Assembly (NCBI GenBank): GCA_025655575.1
Contig: JAHXIP010000001.1
Coordinates: forward strand, 248,001 to 312,000
DNA: 64,000 nucleotides
Reading direction: 5' to 3'
Source: Candidatus Thiodiazotropha sp. (ex Monitilora ramsayi)
Lineage (GTDB): Bacteria; Pseudomonadota; Gammaproteobacteria; Chromatiales; Chromatiaceae
Position 1 is the stretch's first letter; each line of letters opens with the position of its first letter. This document shows positions 1 to 9,222 of this stretch, piece by piece. The notes under the pieces were generated by a model. The model was not told the DNA's origin. It saw only the letters and a list, made by a program, of their open reading frames with translations, and searched no databases. A program made the translations under genes and the position numbers.

Positions 1-1084
1 GCATCATTTTCTCCACATTGGCCACCTCGGAGAGCGGTGCCTCACCAATGCTCCATTTGTAGGGATTCGAGGATTCACGGACCACAGTAGGCATGATGGA
101 GTTTTTACCTTCCAAGGCTTTTTCTACAGCCGCCTTACCCAGCGCATAGGCTTGCTCCACATCGGACTCAGAGGCGAGATGACGCGCAGCACGCTGCAGA
201 TAGTCAGCCACCGCCCAATGGAACTTATAGCCCAGGGCATCTTTGATGATGTTGGCCACGACGGGAGCGGCACCACCCAGCTGGGCATGACCAAAAGAGT
301 CACGGGTACCCTGCTCGGCGAGAAACTTGCCGTCCGGCCAGTGACAGCCTTCGGAAACCACGATGCTGCAGAAGCCGTGCTCTTTGACTTTCGCATCGAC
401 AGCGGCGAGGAATTTGTCCTGGTCGAATTCGACTTCCGGGAACAGGGTGACTACTGGGATGTTGTTGTCCTCGACCAAAGCGCCTGCGGCTGCGATCCAA
501 CCGGCATGGCGTCCCATCACCTCGATGACGAAGATTTTGGTGGAGGTAGCGGCCATGGAGCGTACGTCGAAGGAAGCCTCCAGGGTAGAAACGGCAATAT
601 ATTTTGCCACTGAGCCAAAGCCGGGGCAGTTATCGGTGATCGGCAGGTCGTTATCCACGGTCTTGGGCACATGGATGGCCTGTACCGGGAAACCCATCTT
701 TTCGGAGAGCTGGGAAACCTTATAGCAGGTGTCAGCTGAATCGCCGCCGCCGTTGTAGAAGAAGTAGCCGATGTTGTGGGCCTTGAAAAGTTCGATCAGG
801 CGCTCGTACTCACGTTTGTTCTCTTCCAGGCTTTTCAGCTTGAAACGGCAGGAGCCGAAGCCGCCGGATGGTGTGTGCTTGAGTGCTGCGATGTCCTCTG
901 CGGACTCGGCACTGGTGTCGATCAGGTCTTCGGTCAGAGCACCGATAATGCCGTTGCGACCGGCATAGACGTTGGCAATCTTGTCCGGATGCTGACGGGC
1001 GGTCTCGATGACACCCGCGGCGGAGGCGTTGATAACGGCGGTCACACCGCCGGACTGTGCATAGAAAGCATTTTTAGCTGTCAT
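1..1084 (-). CDS. Pyrophosphate-dependent 6-phosphofructokinase (3' end outside window)
   Basis: Interconverts fructose 6-phosphate and fructose 1,6-bisphosphate in the cytosol; the PPi-dependent form is reversible. 361 residues are visible and the C-terminus lies beyond the left edge. The N-terminus has the PFK start AQSGGVTAVINAS, then GGGDS (about residues 112-116) and PKTVDND (140-146), followed by MGRHAGW. In this family an Asp at the second phosphate-site position of GGxDS and Lys in PKTxDND mark PPi use, where ATP enzymes have Gly (PGTIDND); both are seen here. The start is ATG at 1084, with AAGGGG about 9 nt upstream. A small unknown gene lies 51 bp upstream on the same strand and may be co-transcribed. 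Phosphoryl donor inferred from these two residues. Confidence 0.93.
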   Translation of the reverse strand, partial: MTAKNAFYAQSGGVTAVINASAAGVIETARQHPDKIANVYAGRNGIIGALTEDLIDTSAESAEDIAALKHTPSGGFGSCRFKLKSLEENKREYERLIELFKAHNIGYFFYNGGGDSADTCYKVSQLSEKMGFPVQAIHVPKTVDNDLPITDNCPGFGSVAKYIAVSTLEASFDVRSMAATSTKIFVIEVMGRHAGWIAAAGALVEDNNIPVVTLFPEVEFDQDKFLAAVDAKVKEHGFCSIVVSEGCHWPDGKFLAEQGTRDSFGHAQLGGAAPVVANIIKDALGYKFHWAVADYLQRAARHLASESDVEQAYALGKAAVEKALEGKNSIMPTVVRESSNPYKWSIGEAPLSEVANVEKMM

Positions 1085-1135
1085 TTTTTGTTGATCCCCT
1101 TCTTGTAATCAAAATCTTGGTTTTTTCTGTGTAGT

Positions 1136-1480
1136 TTAGATGTCGCCCCGCTCCTTGGCCTCGTAGTCAGCCTGGGCTTGAAGCAGAGAGACGATGCACT
1201 CGGTCAGGTCGTCATATTCATGCACGCCGGTGCCGTATTGTTGATATCCCCGATAGAAGAACTGGCAGCGGTACTTGCGGCTGCCGGTCTTGAAGATGAT
1301 GAAGTTGCAGCCCTCTGCGTCCCAGTAGACGACGGGGCAACTGGTCAATTCCCGGTCCGACGGCATCAGCCGTATCTCAGCATCGGCGATCTGGGTCTCA
1401 ACCTTTTGCCCATAGCGCTCAACCAGGGTGGTATCGATAACCCAGTGCTCAGATTCAGTGATATCCGGAATTTCAGGCAT
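1136..1480 (-). CDS. Small conserved-looking protein of unknown function
   Basis: 114 residues if started at the ATG at 1480; an in-frame TTG at 1504 would add eight residues, and neither start has a strong Shine-Dalgarno. The protein is acidic and soluble, with no signal peptide or membrane segment. The centre has a hydrophobic/aromatic stretch (CNFIIFKTGSRKYRCQFFYRGYQQYG) split here as CNFIIFKTGSRK then YRCQFFYRGYQQYG, and the C-terminus looks helical and charged. It sits 51 bp upstream of the phosphofructokinase gene on the same strand, so co-transcription is plausible. I do not recognise the family and assign no function. Confidence 0.6.
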   Translation of the reverse strand: MPEIPDITESEHWVIDTTLVERYGQKVETQIADAEIRLMPSDRELTSCPVVYWDAEGCNFIIFKTGSRKYRCQFFYRGYQQYGTGVHEYDDLTECIVSLLQAQADYEAKERGDI

Positions 1481-1504
1481 GAAGGACACTCTGCGATCAT
1501 TCAA

Positions 1505-1925
1505 AACGCGAGGCGGAGAAGAATAATCTAATTGCCCCCTTTAGTACACATGAACTCAGTTCCAGCCGTGGTCACATTAGCACCCCATAGATCTATCGGT
1601 TGATGAACCGACGCATAAGACTGATGATTAAGTGACAACTGAATCCACACTTGTTTTGGAATAGAGTCCGCAAAGTCCGTTGACTTTACGGGAAATGTTG
1701 GATTAGCTTACCCAAGCTTGCTGGCAGCGGCTAATCCAAAACTTGGATGTAGCCATGGAATTTCCTAATTGATAACAACAAAAGCAGTTCTAAAGTTCTT
1801 GAAAATCTCGCTTTAAACATGAAGTGCGGCAGTCATGAAACCTACCTTTACAGCTGTAATTAACTGAATTATATGGGAAATCCGTCCAGCTAAGGATAAC
1901 CGGTCCGTGCTTTTGAGGAGTTGGG
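1505..1925. other. Intergenic region, 421 bp, with one long inverted repeat
   Basis: No convincing gene on either strand; the short minus-strand reading frames lack ribosome sites and family resemblance. It holds an inverted repeat at 1698-1739 (separate entry). At the right end, GAGGAG at about 1915-1920 is the ribosome site for the adenylate kinase gene. The region separates divergent transcripts, so promoters for both directions should lie here, but I see no consensus pair I would name. Confidence 0.6.
1698..1739. repeat. Perfect 10-bp inverted repeat with 22-bp loop
   Basis: TTGGATTAGC at 1698-1707 is mirrored by GCTAATCCAA at 1730-1739. The intervening 22 bp contain AAGCTT and could fold further. 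The arms resemble the GGATTA/TAATCC-type dispersed extragenic palindromes common in gammaproteobacteria. No T-run follows, so it does not look like a terminator. Confidence 0.6.
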
Positions 1926-3446
1926 ATGAGGATAGTGATACTGGGCGCGCCAGGCGCTGGTAAGAGAGCCCAGACGGCTTTGATGGCTGAAAAGTATGGG
2001 CTGATTTCACTGACCACCAGCGAGTTGGTGAAAAAGGTGATAGCTGATGAGGATGGCCATGGCCCTCAGCTTCGAATGCTGCAGCAAGCGGGAAAGCCGG
2101 TGCCGGAGGACCTTCTTCTCACGCTGTTGCAGGAGCGCCTGCAGCAACCGGATATGCGAGGCGGCTTCATCCTCAATGGCTTTCCCCGCAATCTCCTGCA
2201 GGCCCTTACCTTGGATGAGGCATTGGCCGAATTGGATCAGCCCCTCGATATAGTTTTGTTCATCCACATCGAGACAGATGCCCTGATGGAACGCCTCGTT
2301 GGACGGCGCACCTGCAGATCCTGTGGGGCAACCTTCAATATTTATTCCAATCCTCCCGTCGTGGATGATATCTGTGATCTCTGCGGCGGTCGGCTGCATC
2401 AGCGTGCTGACGACAACGAAGAGACGGTTAGCACTCGACTGCATGTATTTGATCATCTGACCGCTGCTCTGCTGGATCACTACGGCAAGCAGGGGAAAGT
2501 GGTTCGGGTCGATGGTGATGATCAGGCTAAACAAGTATTTGCCCGTACCCGTCGGGAGGTTGAGAAGTTTTTTAAGCAACAAAAGGTCGCTAAGACAGAT
2601 GCACCTCAGCGGGAAGAGACAACGCGTGCGCCTGAAGTCATTGAGAATAAGGTGGTTTCCCAACCCGCTTCAAAGCCACAACCCAAGGTTAAGGTGCCCT
2701 CTGGTACCAAGAAACCCTCTAGTTCCTCACTCACAGCGGCCCAAAAGAGTGGGACCAAAGCGCAAACTAAGAAAAAACCAGCTACCGCCAAGAAAGTCAG
2801 CAAGCCGGTGGCCCGGACTAGCGGGAAAAGTACTCAGGCCAGCGCTGGAAAGGCGTCAGGGACAACGCCGGGTGTGAAAAAGTCGCTAAAAAAGAAAAAA
2901 GTTACTGCGAAAGCCTCAAAACCCAAGAAGAAGGTAGTCAGTAAATCAGTAAAACGGAAAGCCGCGCCGGTCAAGAAAAAAACGAAGACAGCCAAAGCGA
3001 CATCAGTGAAAAAGCGGGCAGCGGTAAAAAAGGCAGTTTCTAAAAAGCCTGTGAGTAAGAAAAAAGCAATTAAGTCAAAGGCATCAATCAAGAAAAAGGT
3101 TGTTTTAAAAAAAGTTTCAAAACGTCCGGTGGCTAAAAAGAAGCGGGTAGCCAAGCCTGCCAAAAAGGTAGCAGCACTGAAGAAAAAGGCAGTCAGAACT
3201 TCGTCTGTTGCCGTTAAAAAGAAGAAGAAAGCCGTGACCGGCAAGAACAAGCCAGTCAATAAGCCGGTGACAAAGACCAAGAAAAAGGTTGTCACGCAGA
3301 AAGTTACCAAGAAGACCCTTACAAAAAAGGTGACTTTACCAAAGGCGGCAGCCAAGAAGAGCGTCAAGAAAAAAGTGGCCAAGAAGGTGGCCACCAAAAA
3401 ACGGGTAGTAAAGAAAAAAACGACTAAACGACCCAGTCGCCGCTAA
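1926..3446 (+). CDS. Adenylate kinase-family protein with long lysine-rich C-terminal tail
   Basis: 506 residues, versus roughly 215 for ordinary bacterial adenylate kinase. Residues 1-215 are the kinase: P-loop GAPGAGKRAQ (7-16), NGFPR (84-88) and a zinc-type LID with Cys130, 133, 150 and 153, followed by DDNEETVSTRL. Several canonical positions differ: the P-loop GT pair is Arg14-Ala15, the AMP-site Arg36 is Lys, and the Asp of DGFPR is Asn. From about residue 220 to the end the protein is a low-complexity Lys/Ala/Val/Ser/Thr tail with many KK and KKK runs, resembling histone H1-like or AlgP-like DNA-binding tails. ATG at 1926 follows GAGGAG. The tail is in frame with the kinase with no stop between. 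Nucleotide specificity and nucleic-acid binding are inference. Confidence 0.85.
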   Translation: MRIVILGAPGAGKRAQTALMAEKYGLISLTTSELVKKVIADEDGHGPQLRMLQQAGKPVPEDLLLTLLQERLQQPDMRGGFILNGFPRNLLQALTLDEALAELDQPLDIVLFIHIETDALMERLVGRRTCRSCGATFNIYSNPPVVDDICDLCGGRLHQRADDNEETVSTRLHVFDHLTAALLDHYGKQGKVVRVDGDDQAKQVFARTRREVEKFFKQQKVAKTDAPQREETTRAPEVIENKVVSQPASKPQPKVKVPSGTKKPSSSSLTAAQKSGTKAQTKKKPATAKKVSKPVARTSGKSTQASAGKASGTTPGVKKSLKKKKVTAKASKPKKKVVSKSVKRKAAPVKKKTKTAKATSVKKRAAVKKAVSKKPVSKKKAIKSKASIKKKVVLKKVSKRPVAKKKRVAKPAKKVAALKKKAVRTSSVAVKKKKKAVTGKNKPVNKPVTKTKKKVVTQKVTKKTLTKKVTLPKAAAKKSVKKKVAKKVATKKRVVKKKTTKRPSRR

Positions 3447-3512
3447 CAGTAAAGGCGACTAGCCTGGCGAGATCTACCGGAACAGGCCGGTAACAGGCGT
3501 TGAGCCGATAGT

Positions 3513-4040
3513 TCAGCTGCGGGAAGCGCGCTGGAATTCGGTCCCCTTACAACCTGAGCAGGGTGGAATGTGCCCGGTCTTCTTGAAGTGCATCTCCTTA
3601 CCGCAGCCAGTGCAGACCAGGGTACCGGGGCCAGTTATCTCTCCCGTATGATAGAGGGATGAGCGCGAGGCCCTCTGCGCCAGTTTTGCCAGTTCCAGCT
3701 TGGTCTGATCGGCCACGCCAGTGAACATCTCCAGCATGCGATTTTCAACCTGCTGTACATCGAAGCGCCACCAGGCGGACATCTGCTCACCTGTCTCCAG
3801 CAGGTAATCGGCGGCGTCTTTCATGTCCCGCTCCACATAGCCGGCAACTTTTTCTGCTTCCTCCCGGCTCAATTCACCGAGTTCGACCATCTTTTCCCGC
3901 GCATCGTCCAGATACTCTTTAATTCCCGGCAAGGCGTTTTCTTTTGCGGAATCGATGGCCTCATGTACTTCTTGTAAAATTTTGTCATAGGCAGCAGCCA
4001 ATTTATCGAAGGGATATTGATCGTGTTGTGATTCAGGCAT
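3513..4040 (-). CDS. Zinc ribbon-containing protein, YbeL/DUF1451 family
   Basis: 175 residues. The first ~125 are predicted helical and highly charged (E/K/D-rich, amphipathic), and the C-terminus has a zinc ribbon: Cys143-x2-Cys146 and Cys161-x2-Cys164. This matches the E. coli YbeL family (DUF1451), whose function is not established. ATG at 4040. No signal peptide, so cytosolic. It faces the globin-like gene divergently across about 130 bp and converges on the adenylate kinase gene. Confidence 0.82.
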   Translation of the reverse strand: MPESQHDQYPFDKLAAAYDKILQEVHEAIDSAKENALPGIKEYLDDAREKMVELGELSREEAEKVAGYVERDMKDAADYLLETGEQMSAWWRFDVQQVENRMLEMFTGVADQTKLELAKLAQRASRSSLYHTGEITGPGTLVCTGCGKEMHFKKTGHIPPCSGCKGTEFQRASRS

Positions 4041-4169
4041 ACTTCGCTCCTCACGGTCAGCCGTCGTTTTTGTTGCGCTCTATCTCAATGATGGCCGATA
4101 TGGCGTGTTTAGCAACCCACTAACCAGGGAGAGGTTCAAGCAACGGCTTCCCCGGCCGATAAATTTGTT

Positions 4170-4592
4170 ATGGAACAACGAGATCTCAACCTGTTTCGGG
4201 AAAGCCTGGCGCGCGTAACTGTGTCTGATGACTTTTTCGATAGTTTTTATGACCACTTCATGGCGCAGTCGGAAGAGATAGCCGGCTTTTTTCATCGCCA
4301 GGATATGGCGCAATTGAAGCACAAACTGAAAGAAACCCTTCAGATGGTTGCCGATGCCGCCGAAGGCCGTCCCGGTCTGGAGCTATATATGGAGATGCTT
4401 GGGCGCATTCACCAGCGGCTGCATGTGGAGCGTCGGCACTTTTCCATGTGGCAGGCCGCCCTGGTTGAGACCGTGGCAGTGTTTGATGATCACTACAACG
4501 ACCAGATTGAGACCGCCTGGTTCCGGGTGATCGATTCGGTGATTGAGATCGTGTTCAGTGCCCTGAGCCAACCCCATCAACAAGCATCCTGA
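4170..4592 (+). CDS. Globin-like single-domain protein
   Basis: 140 residues, all helical, no signal peptide. The pattern F(x)nF..RQDMAQLKHKL, then GRIHQRLHVERRHFSMWQAAL, matches bacterial globins. His81 in GRIHQ is the likely proximal haem ligand, and the later H-F-x-x-W is typical of the globin G-helix start. Such proteins bind haem and O2 or act as sensor-type globins. Haem binding is inferred from pattern only. The gene stands alone, divergent from the zinc-ribbon gene and about 110 bp before leuS. Confidence 0.72.
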   Translation: MEQRDLNLFRESLARVTVSDDFFDSFYDHFMAQSEEIAGFFHRQDMAQLKHKLKETLQMVADAAEGRPGLELYMEMLGRIHQRLHVERRHFSMWQAALVETVAVFDDHYNDQIETAWFRVIDSVIEIVFSALSQPHQQAS

Positions 4593-4704
4593 GAAGCTTT
4601 CCAGAGACACTTTGGGTGAGTTGTCGCCCTCTCAAGCTTTTTGAAACCTGAAGGCTGCGGTATCCTTGCCCGTTTCCCGTTCCAACCGAGATTCAGGCCA
4701 ACCC

Positions 4705-7290
4705 ATGCAGAAGTACGAACCCGCCAATATCGAGCGTCAGGCCCAGCAACACTGGGAGGAGAGTGGCACCTTCGAGGTCAGCGAGGATGCTGGTAAGGAG
4801 AAATTCTACTGTCTCGCCATGTTTCCCTATCCCAGTGGCAAGCTGCATATGGGGCATGTGCGCAACTATACCATCGGTGACGTTATCGCCCGCTATCAGC
4901 GCATGCTGGGGAAGAATGTGCTGCAACCCATGGGCTGGGATGCTTTTGGTCTGCCAGCGGAGAATGCTGCAATAAAGAACAAGGTCGCCCCTGCCGGCTG
5001 GACCTACGACAACATCAAGTACATGAAGGGCCAGTTGAATCGGCTCGGCTTTGCCTACGACTGGCAGCGGGAATTGGCCACCTGTCAGCCCGATTACTAC
5101 AAGTGGGAGCAGTGGCTCTTTACAGAGTTGTATAAAAAGGGCCTGGTCTACCGTAGGAATGCGGTCGTTAACTGGGATCCGGTGGATCAGACTGTACTGG
5201 CCAATGAACAGGTTATCGACGGTCGCGGTTGGCGCTCCGGTGCGCTGGTGGAGCGGCGGGAGATCCCTCAATGGTTCATCAAAATCACAGAGTATGCTGA
5301 CGAGTTGCTCGACGAGATCGACAATCTGACAGGTTGGCCGGACCAGGTGCGAACTATGCAACGCAACTGGATAGGACGCTCTTTCGGCGTGCAGATGGAC
5401 TTCGATATCGAAGGCGCAGATGAGACCCTTACCATTTACACGACCCGGCCCGATACCCTGATGGGTGTCACCTATGTGGCGGTGGCTGGAGAACATCCGC
5501 TGGCCCTGAAGGCGGCAGAAGGCGATAAAGCACTTGCTGATTTTGTCGAAGAGTGCCGCCAGGGCGGCACCTCTGAAGCAGAATTGGAGACTATTGAAAA
5601 GAAGGGCATGCCCTTGGGCGTTAACGCCATTCATCCAGTCAGCGGAGAGTCGGTGCCGATCTATGCCGCCAATTTCGTACTTATGGGTTATGGCACCGGT
5701 GCGGTGATGGCGGTACCGGGACATGATGAGCGGGATCATGCGTTCGCGCAGAAATATGGCGTGCCCATCAAACAAGTGATTCGCCCGGTCGATGGTTCGA
5801 CTGTCGATATCCAGGCTGCGGCCTATATTGAAAAGGGTGTGTTGCAGGACTCAGGGCCGTTCAACGGTCTGACCTCAGAAGCTGCCTTCGACGCCATCGC
5901 CGAGTGGCTGCAGGAGCGGGGCAAGGGTGAGAAGACCAAAAACTTCCGTCTGCGGGACTGGGGTGTCTCCCGTCAGCGTTATTGGGGTACGCCGATCCCC
6001 ATGATCCACTGCGACAATTGCGGCATCGTACCGGTGCCTCTCGAGGATCTACCGGTACTGCTACCGGAAGATATCGTCTACGACGAAGACACCATCAATC
6101 CGATCAAGAACAACCCGGAATTCTCTGACTGCGCCTGTCCCCAGTGTGGTGGCAAGGCCCAACGTGAGACCGACACTTTCGATACCTTCATGGAGTCGAG
6201 CTGGTACTACGCCCGTTTCACCTGCCCGGGTGCCGATACCATGCTCGATGAACGTGCCGACTACTGGTTGCCGGTGGACCACTACATCGGTGGCATCGAG
6301 CACGCGGTGTTGCATCTGCTCTATGCCCGTTTCTACCACAAGCTACTACGCGATGCCGGTCTGGTGAAGAGCAATGAGCCTTTCACCCGTCTGCTGACCC
6401 AGGGCATGGTGGTGGCCGATACCTACTACCGGGACCAGCCCGATGGCTCCAAGCACTGGTACAACCCGACAGAGGTCGATGTCGAGCATGACGAGAAAGG
6501 ACGTCCACTTTCAGCCAGGCTGATAGAAGATGGTCAGCCGGTAGAGATCGGCGGTATCGAGAAGATGTCGAAGTCGAAGAACAACGGGGTCGATCCCCAG
6601 ACACTGATCGACCGCTACGGTGCCGATACGGTGCGGCTCTATACCATGTTCACCTCACCCCCCGATCAATCCCTGGAGTGGAATGACGAGGGCGTAGAGG
6701 GTGCGCATCGTTTCCTTAAACGTGTCTGGGCATTGGCCGAAGCCAGCCGGGACAAGTTAGCGGCAATGGGTGATGGCGCTACTGATACCGAATTCGATGA
6801 GGCTCAGAAGGCCGTCCGCCGGGAGATTCACGAAGCGCTCAAAAAGGCCCTGTTCGATTATGACCGACAACAGTTCAATACAGTTGTGTCAGCCTGCATG
6901 AGCATGGTTAACGCCCTCTACAAGCTGGGCCAGAGTGATGCTGATCTGGCACTACTCAAGGAGGGGCTGCGTCTGGTGATTTGCCTGCTTGGTCCAATTG
7001 CGCCCCATCTCACTCACACGCTCTGGCGGGATCTGGGCTATGGTGATGAGATTCTCGATGCCCAGTGGCCACAGCCTGATGAAGAGGCACTCAAGCAGGA
7101 GAGCATCCAGTACGTGGTGCAGGTCAACGGCAAGGTACGGGCCAAGATTCAGGTGCCGGCTGAGGCCGATAAGGCGACTGCCGAGACGATCGCGCGGGAG
7201 AACGAGAATGTGCAGCGATTCATTGGAGACGCCACCGTGCGTAAAGTGATCGTGGTGCCAAACAAGCTGGTGAATATCGTTGCTAACTAA
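4705..7290 (+). CDS. leuS: Leucyl-tRNA synthetase
   Basis: Charges tRNA-Leu in the cytosol. 861 residues from ATG 4705; an upstream in-frame TTG at 4666 would add 13 residues but the family begins MQ(x)YxPxxIE, so 4705 was chosen. Class I signatures are present: HMGH (the HIGH motif) after PYPSGKL, and KMSKS in [14 protein letters not shown]. The large CP1 editing domain with the threonine-rich TTRPDTLMG segment lies between them, and a zinc-knuckle-like CDNCG/CPQCGG follows. Length is normal. First gene of the conserved leuS-lptE-holA order. Confidence 0.98.
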   Translation: MQKYEPANIERQAQQHWEESGTFEVSEDAGKEKFYCLAMFPYPSGKLHMGHVRNYTIGDVIARYQRMLGKNVLQPMGWDAFGLPAENAAIKNKVAPAGWTYDNIKYMKGQLNRLGFAYDWQRELATCQPDYYKWEQWLFTELYKKGLVYRRNAVVNWDPVDQTVLANEQVIDGRGWRSGALVERREIPQWFIKITEYADELLDEIDNLTGWPDQVRTMQRNWIGRSFGVQMDFDIEGADETLTIYTTRPDTLMGVTYVAVAGEHPLALKAAEGDKALADFVEECRQGGTSEAELETIEKKGMPLGVNAIHPVSGESVPIYAANFVLMGYGTGAVMAVPGHDERDHAFAQKYGVPIKQVIRPVDGSTVDIQAAAYIEKGVLQDSGPFNGLTSEAAFDAIAEWLQERGKGEKTKNFRLRDWGVSRQRYWGTPIPMIHCDNCGIVPVPLEDLPVLLPEDIVYDEDTINPIKNNPEFSDCACPQCGGKAQRETDTFDTFMESSWYYARFTCPGADTMLDERADYWLPVDHYIGGIEHAVLHLLYARFYHKLLRDAGLVKSNEPFTRLLTQGMVVADTYYRDQPDGSKHWYNPTEVDVEHDEKGRPLSARLIEDGQPVEIGGIEKMSKSKNNGVDPQTLIDRYGADTVRLYTMFTSPPDQSLEWNDEGVEGAHRFLKRVWALAEASRDKLAAMGDGATDTEFDEAQKAVRREIHEALKKALFDYDRQQFNTVVSACMSMVNALYKLGQSDADLALLKEGLRLVICLLGPIAPHLTHTLWRDLGYGDEILDAQWPQPDEEALKQESIQYVVQVNGKVRAKIQVPAEADKATAETIARENENVQRFIGDATVRKVIVVPNKLVNIVAN

Positions 7291-7306
7291 CCCGCAGGAT
7301 CGTGTC

Positions 7307-7798
7307 ATGGCCTTACAGAGACTCAGTCTGCTGCTGATGGTGCTGTCTCTTTCAGCGTGTGGCTTCCACCTCAGGGGTTATCAGCAGGAGGCATCACCGG
7401 CATTGGACGGTCTTTTTGTGATTGGTGGAGATCAGCGCAATACTCTGGCCGGTACCCTACAACGCAATCTTCGTATAGCCGGGGTGAATTTAGCCGATGA
7501 CACGGCATCGGCCCGCAATCGGTTGCAGATAGTTCAGGAGCAGGTGAAGAGCCGCGTACTGGCTGTGGATGCCAGTGGTAAGGCACTCGATTCCGAATTC
7601 CGGCTGTTGGCGGGGTTCCGCCTAACTCCCGCCTCGGGTGAACCCCAAGAGGTGCAGCATCTGGAGCTGGTGCGGCAACTCAGCTACAGCGGTACCGATG
7701 AGTTGGGTCAGCGCAATGAGGCGGCACTCTTGATGGAAGATATGCGCAACGAGATGGCCAATCAGATCATCCGCCGGCTGGAAGCTCAACTCGATTAG
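7307..7798 (+). CDS. lptE: LPS-assembly lipoprotein LptE
   Basis: 163 residues from ATG 7307, preceded by a weak AGGA; an in-frame TTG at 7280 would overlap leuS. The signal peptide ends in the lipobox LSAC with Cys18, then GFHLRGY, the LptE hallmark. LptE plugs the LptD barrel that delivers lipopolysaccharide to the outer surface. Starts 16 bp after leuS, so almost certainly co-transcribed with it. Position and motif together make this confident. Confidence 0.93.
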   Translation: MALQRLSLLLMVLSLSACGFHLRGYQQEASPALDGLFVIGGDQRNTLAGTLQRNLRIAGVNLADDTASARNRLQIVQEQVKSRVLAVDASGKALDSEFRLLAGFRLTPASGEPQEVQHLELVRQLSYSGTDELGQRNEAALLMEDMRNEMANQIIRRLEAQLD

Positions 7799-7824
7799 CG
7801 AAGGTCCGGCCGCGAACAACACTT

Positions 7825-7926
7825 ATAACGCAAAGTGCGCAGAGTAACGCAATGAGCGCAAAGGTAATCAATTGATTTATTTAAAGTCTTTGCGCCCTTC
7901 GCGTTTCATGGCGATCTTTGCGTTAT
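7825..7926. repeat. Imperfect inverted repeat with ~39-40 bp arms
   Basis: Left arm 7825-7863 begins ATAACGCAAAG and ends GCGCAAAGG. Right arm 7887-7926 is its imperfect reverse complement (TCTTTGCGC ... CTTTGCGTTAT), around an AT-rich centre. The GCAAAG/CTTTGC blocks recur inside each arm. It lies between lptE and holA and looks like a dispersed extragenic palindromic element rather than a terminator, since no T-run follows either arm. It would fold into a long hairpin in the transcript. Confidence 0.75.
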
Positions 7927-7975
7927 ATTATTTTGTCGTTTATACACGGACACTGGACTAAGGCCTGTCAATACT

Positions 7976-9007
7976 ATGCGGTTGCGCAACGATCAACTGG
8001 CTGGACATCTACAGCGTAATCTCGCTCCTCTCTACCTGATCAGTGGCGATGAGCCGCTGCAGGTGCGGGAAGCGGCCGATGAGGTGCGCGCCACTGCACG
8101 CAGTCAGGGCTACAACGAGCGGGAAGTGCTTGATTCTGTAGCCGGATTCGACTGGTCTGCGTTGAATGTTGCCGCTGAGAGTCTCTCTCTGTTTGGCGAT
8201 AAGCGGCTGCTGGAGTTGAGGCTTGCCAGTTGCAAGGTAGGCACCGAAGGGGCAAAGGCACTGAATGCCTATGCAGAGCGGCCGGCAGAAGACACCGTGC
8301 TGCTGATTACCCTGCCCAAATTGGAGCGTGCCCAATCCAACAGTAAATGGTTCAAACATCTCGAGCAGACCGGGGTAGTGGTGCAGATCTGGCCGGTAGA
8401 AGGTAATCGGTTGCCACCCTGGATCGAACAACGTCTGCGCCGGGCAGGTCTGATACCGGAGGCTGGCGTGGTAGAGATGCTGGCAGACCGGGTAGAGGGC
8501 AATCTGTTGGCTGCGAGTCAGGAGATTGAAAAATTGCTGCTGTTACAGGGACCTGGTGTCATCACTATGGATCAGCTCGCCGCGTCGGTGGCCGACAGTG
8601 CCAGGTTTGATGTCTTTGGCCTGGTCGATACGCTATTGAGTCGTGAGACGGCCAAAGGATGCCGTATGTTGCAAGGGCTCAAGGCTGAAGGGGTGGCTGC
8701 TCCCGTGGTGCTCTGGGCGCTGAGCCGGGAGATCCGCGCGCTAGCCGGTATGGCCTATGAGGTTGAGCGGGGCGGCAGTGCCGATCAGGTGATGGGCGCC
8801 CACCGGGTCTGGGAGAAGCGCAAACCCCTATTGCGCAGAGGGCTGCAACGTCGCTCAGCCCACTGGAGAGCGCTATTGAAAATATGCGGTCAGACTGACC
8901 GGGCCATTAAAGGGTTGTCACCTGATGATCCCTGGTTGTTATTGGAAAAATTAGCCTTGGCAATGTCAGGCGTCAACCTGTTGTCTGTGAGACATGATCC
9001 ACTTTGA
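7976..9007 (+). CDS. holA: DNA polymerase III subunit delta
   Basis: 343 residues, ATG start. Delta is the clamp-loader subunit that opens the beta sliding clamp. The N-terminus APLYLISGDEPLQVREAAD and the segments LLELRLASCKVG and AERPAEDTVLLITLPKLE are characteristic of HolA; the usual AAA+-like fold lacks a working Walker A, as here. Length matches E. coli (343). It follows lptE, as in other gammaproteobacteria, but separated by the inverted repeat. Confidence 0.95.
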   Translation: MRLRNDQLAGHLQRNLAPLYLISGDEPLQVREAADEVRATARSQGYNEREVLDSVAGFDWSALNVAAESLSLFGDKRLLELRLASCKVGTEGAKALNAYAERPAEDTVLLITLPKLERAQSNSKWFKHLEQTGVVVQIWPVEGNRLPPWIEQRLRRAGLIPEAGVVEMLADRVEGNLLAASQEIEKLLLLQGPGVITMDQLAASVADSARFDVFGLVDTLLSRETAKGCRMLQGLKAEGVAAPVVLWALSREIRALAGMAYEVERGGSADQVMGAHRVWEKRKPLLRRGLQRRSAHWRALLKICGQTDRAIKGLSPDDPWLLLEKLALAMSGVNLLSVRHDPL

Positions 9008-9156
9008 CGGGTAAATGGGGTTGGTTTCGGGATATTTTTTAGTTCCCTTATGTATCGGTGATGTGACCAGTTCCACACCACCCACCAAGAATTATTCTCC
9101 TGGGAATTAATCTTTTATTAATTTGTGATTTCTTTCTCTCTTTTTCTTCTTCTTTC

Positions 9157-9174
9157 GGTGTCATATATGTCACC
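9157..9174. promoter_or_regulatory. 18-bp near-perfect palindrome upstream of EF-hand gene
   Basis: GGTGTCATATATGTCACC is symmetrical except for one base pair. It is about 50 bp before the EF-hand gene start and could be an operator or the 5' hairpin of its leader. Immediately downstream, CCCCAATCCTGGGG (9181-9194) is a second small hairpin. No binding protein can be named. Confidence 0.4.
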
Positions 9175-9222
9175 GGAGGCCCCAATCCTGGGGTTTACGG
9201 ATCGAAAACAGTTAAGGAGAAC

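Noticed and set aside
2834..3397. Phe/Thr/Leu-rich minus-strand reading frame
   Set aside because: It is the complement of the lysine-rich tail codons (AAG/AAA read as CTT/TTT) and has no start site or family match.
4693..5775. 360-residue minus-strand frame inside leuS
   Set aside because: Antisense shadow of leuS; no domain and no start signal.
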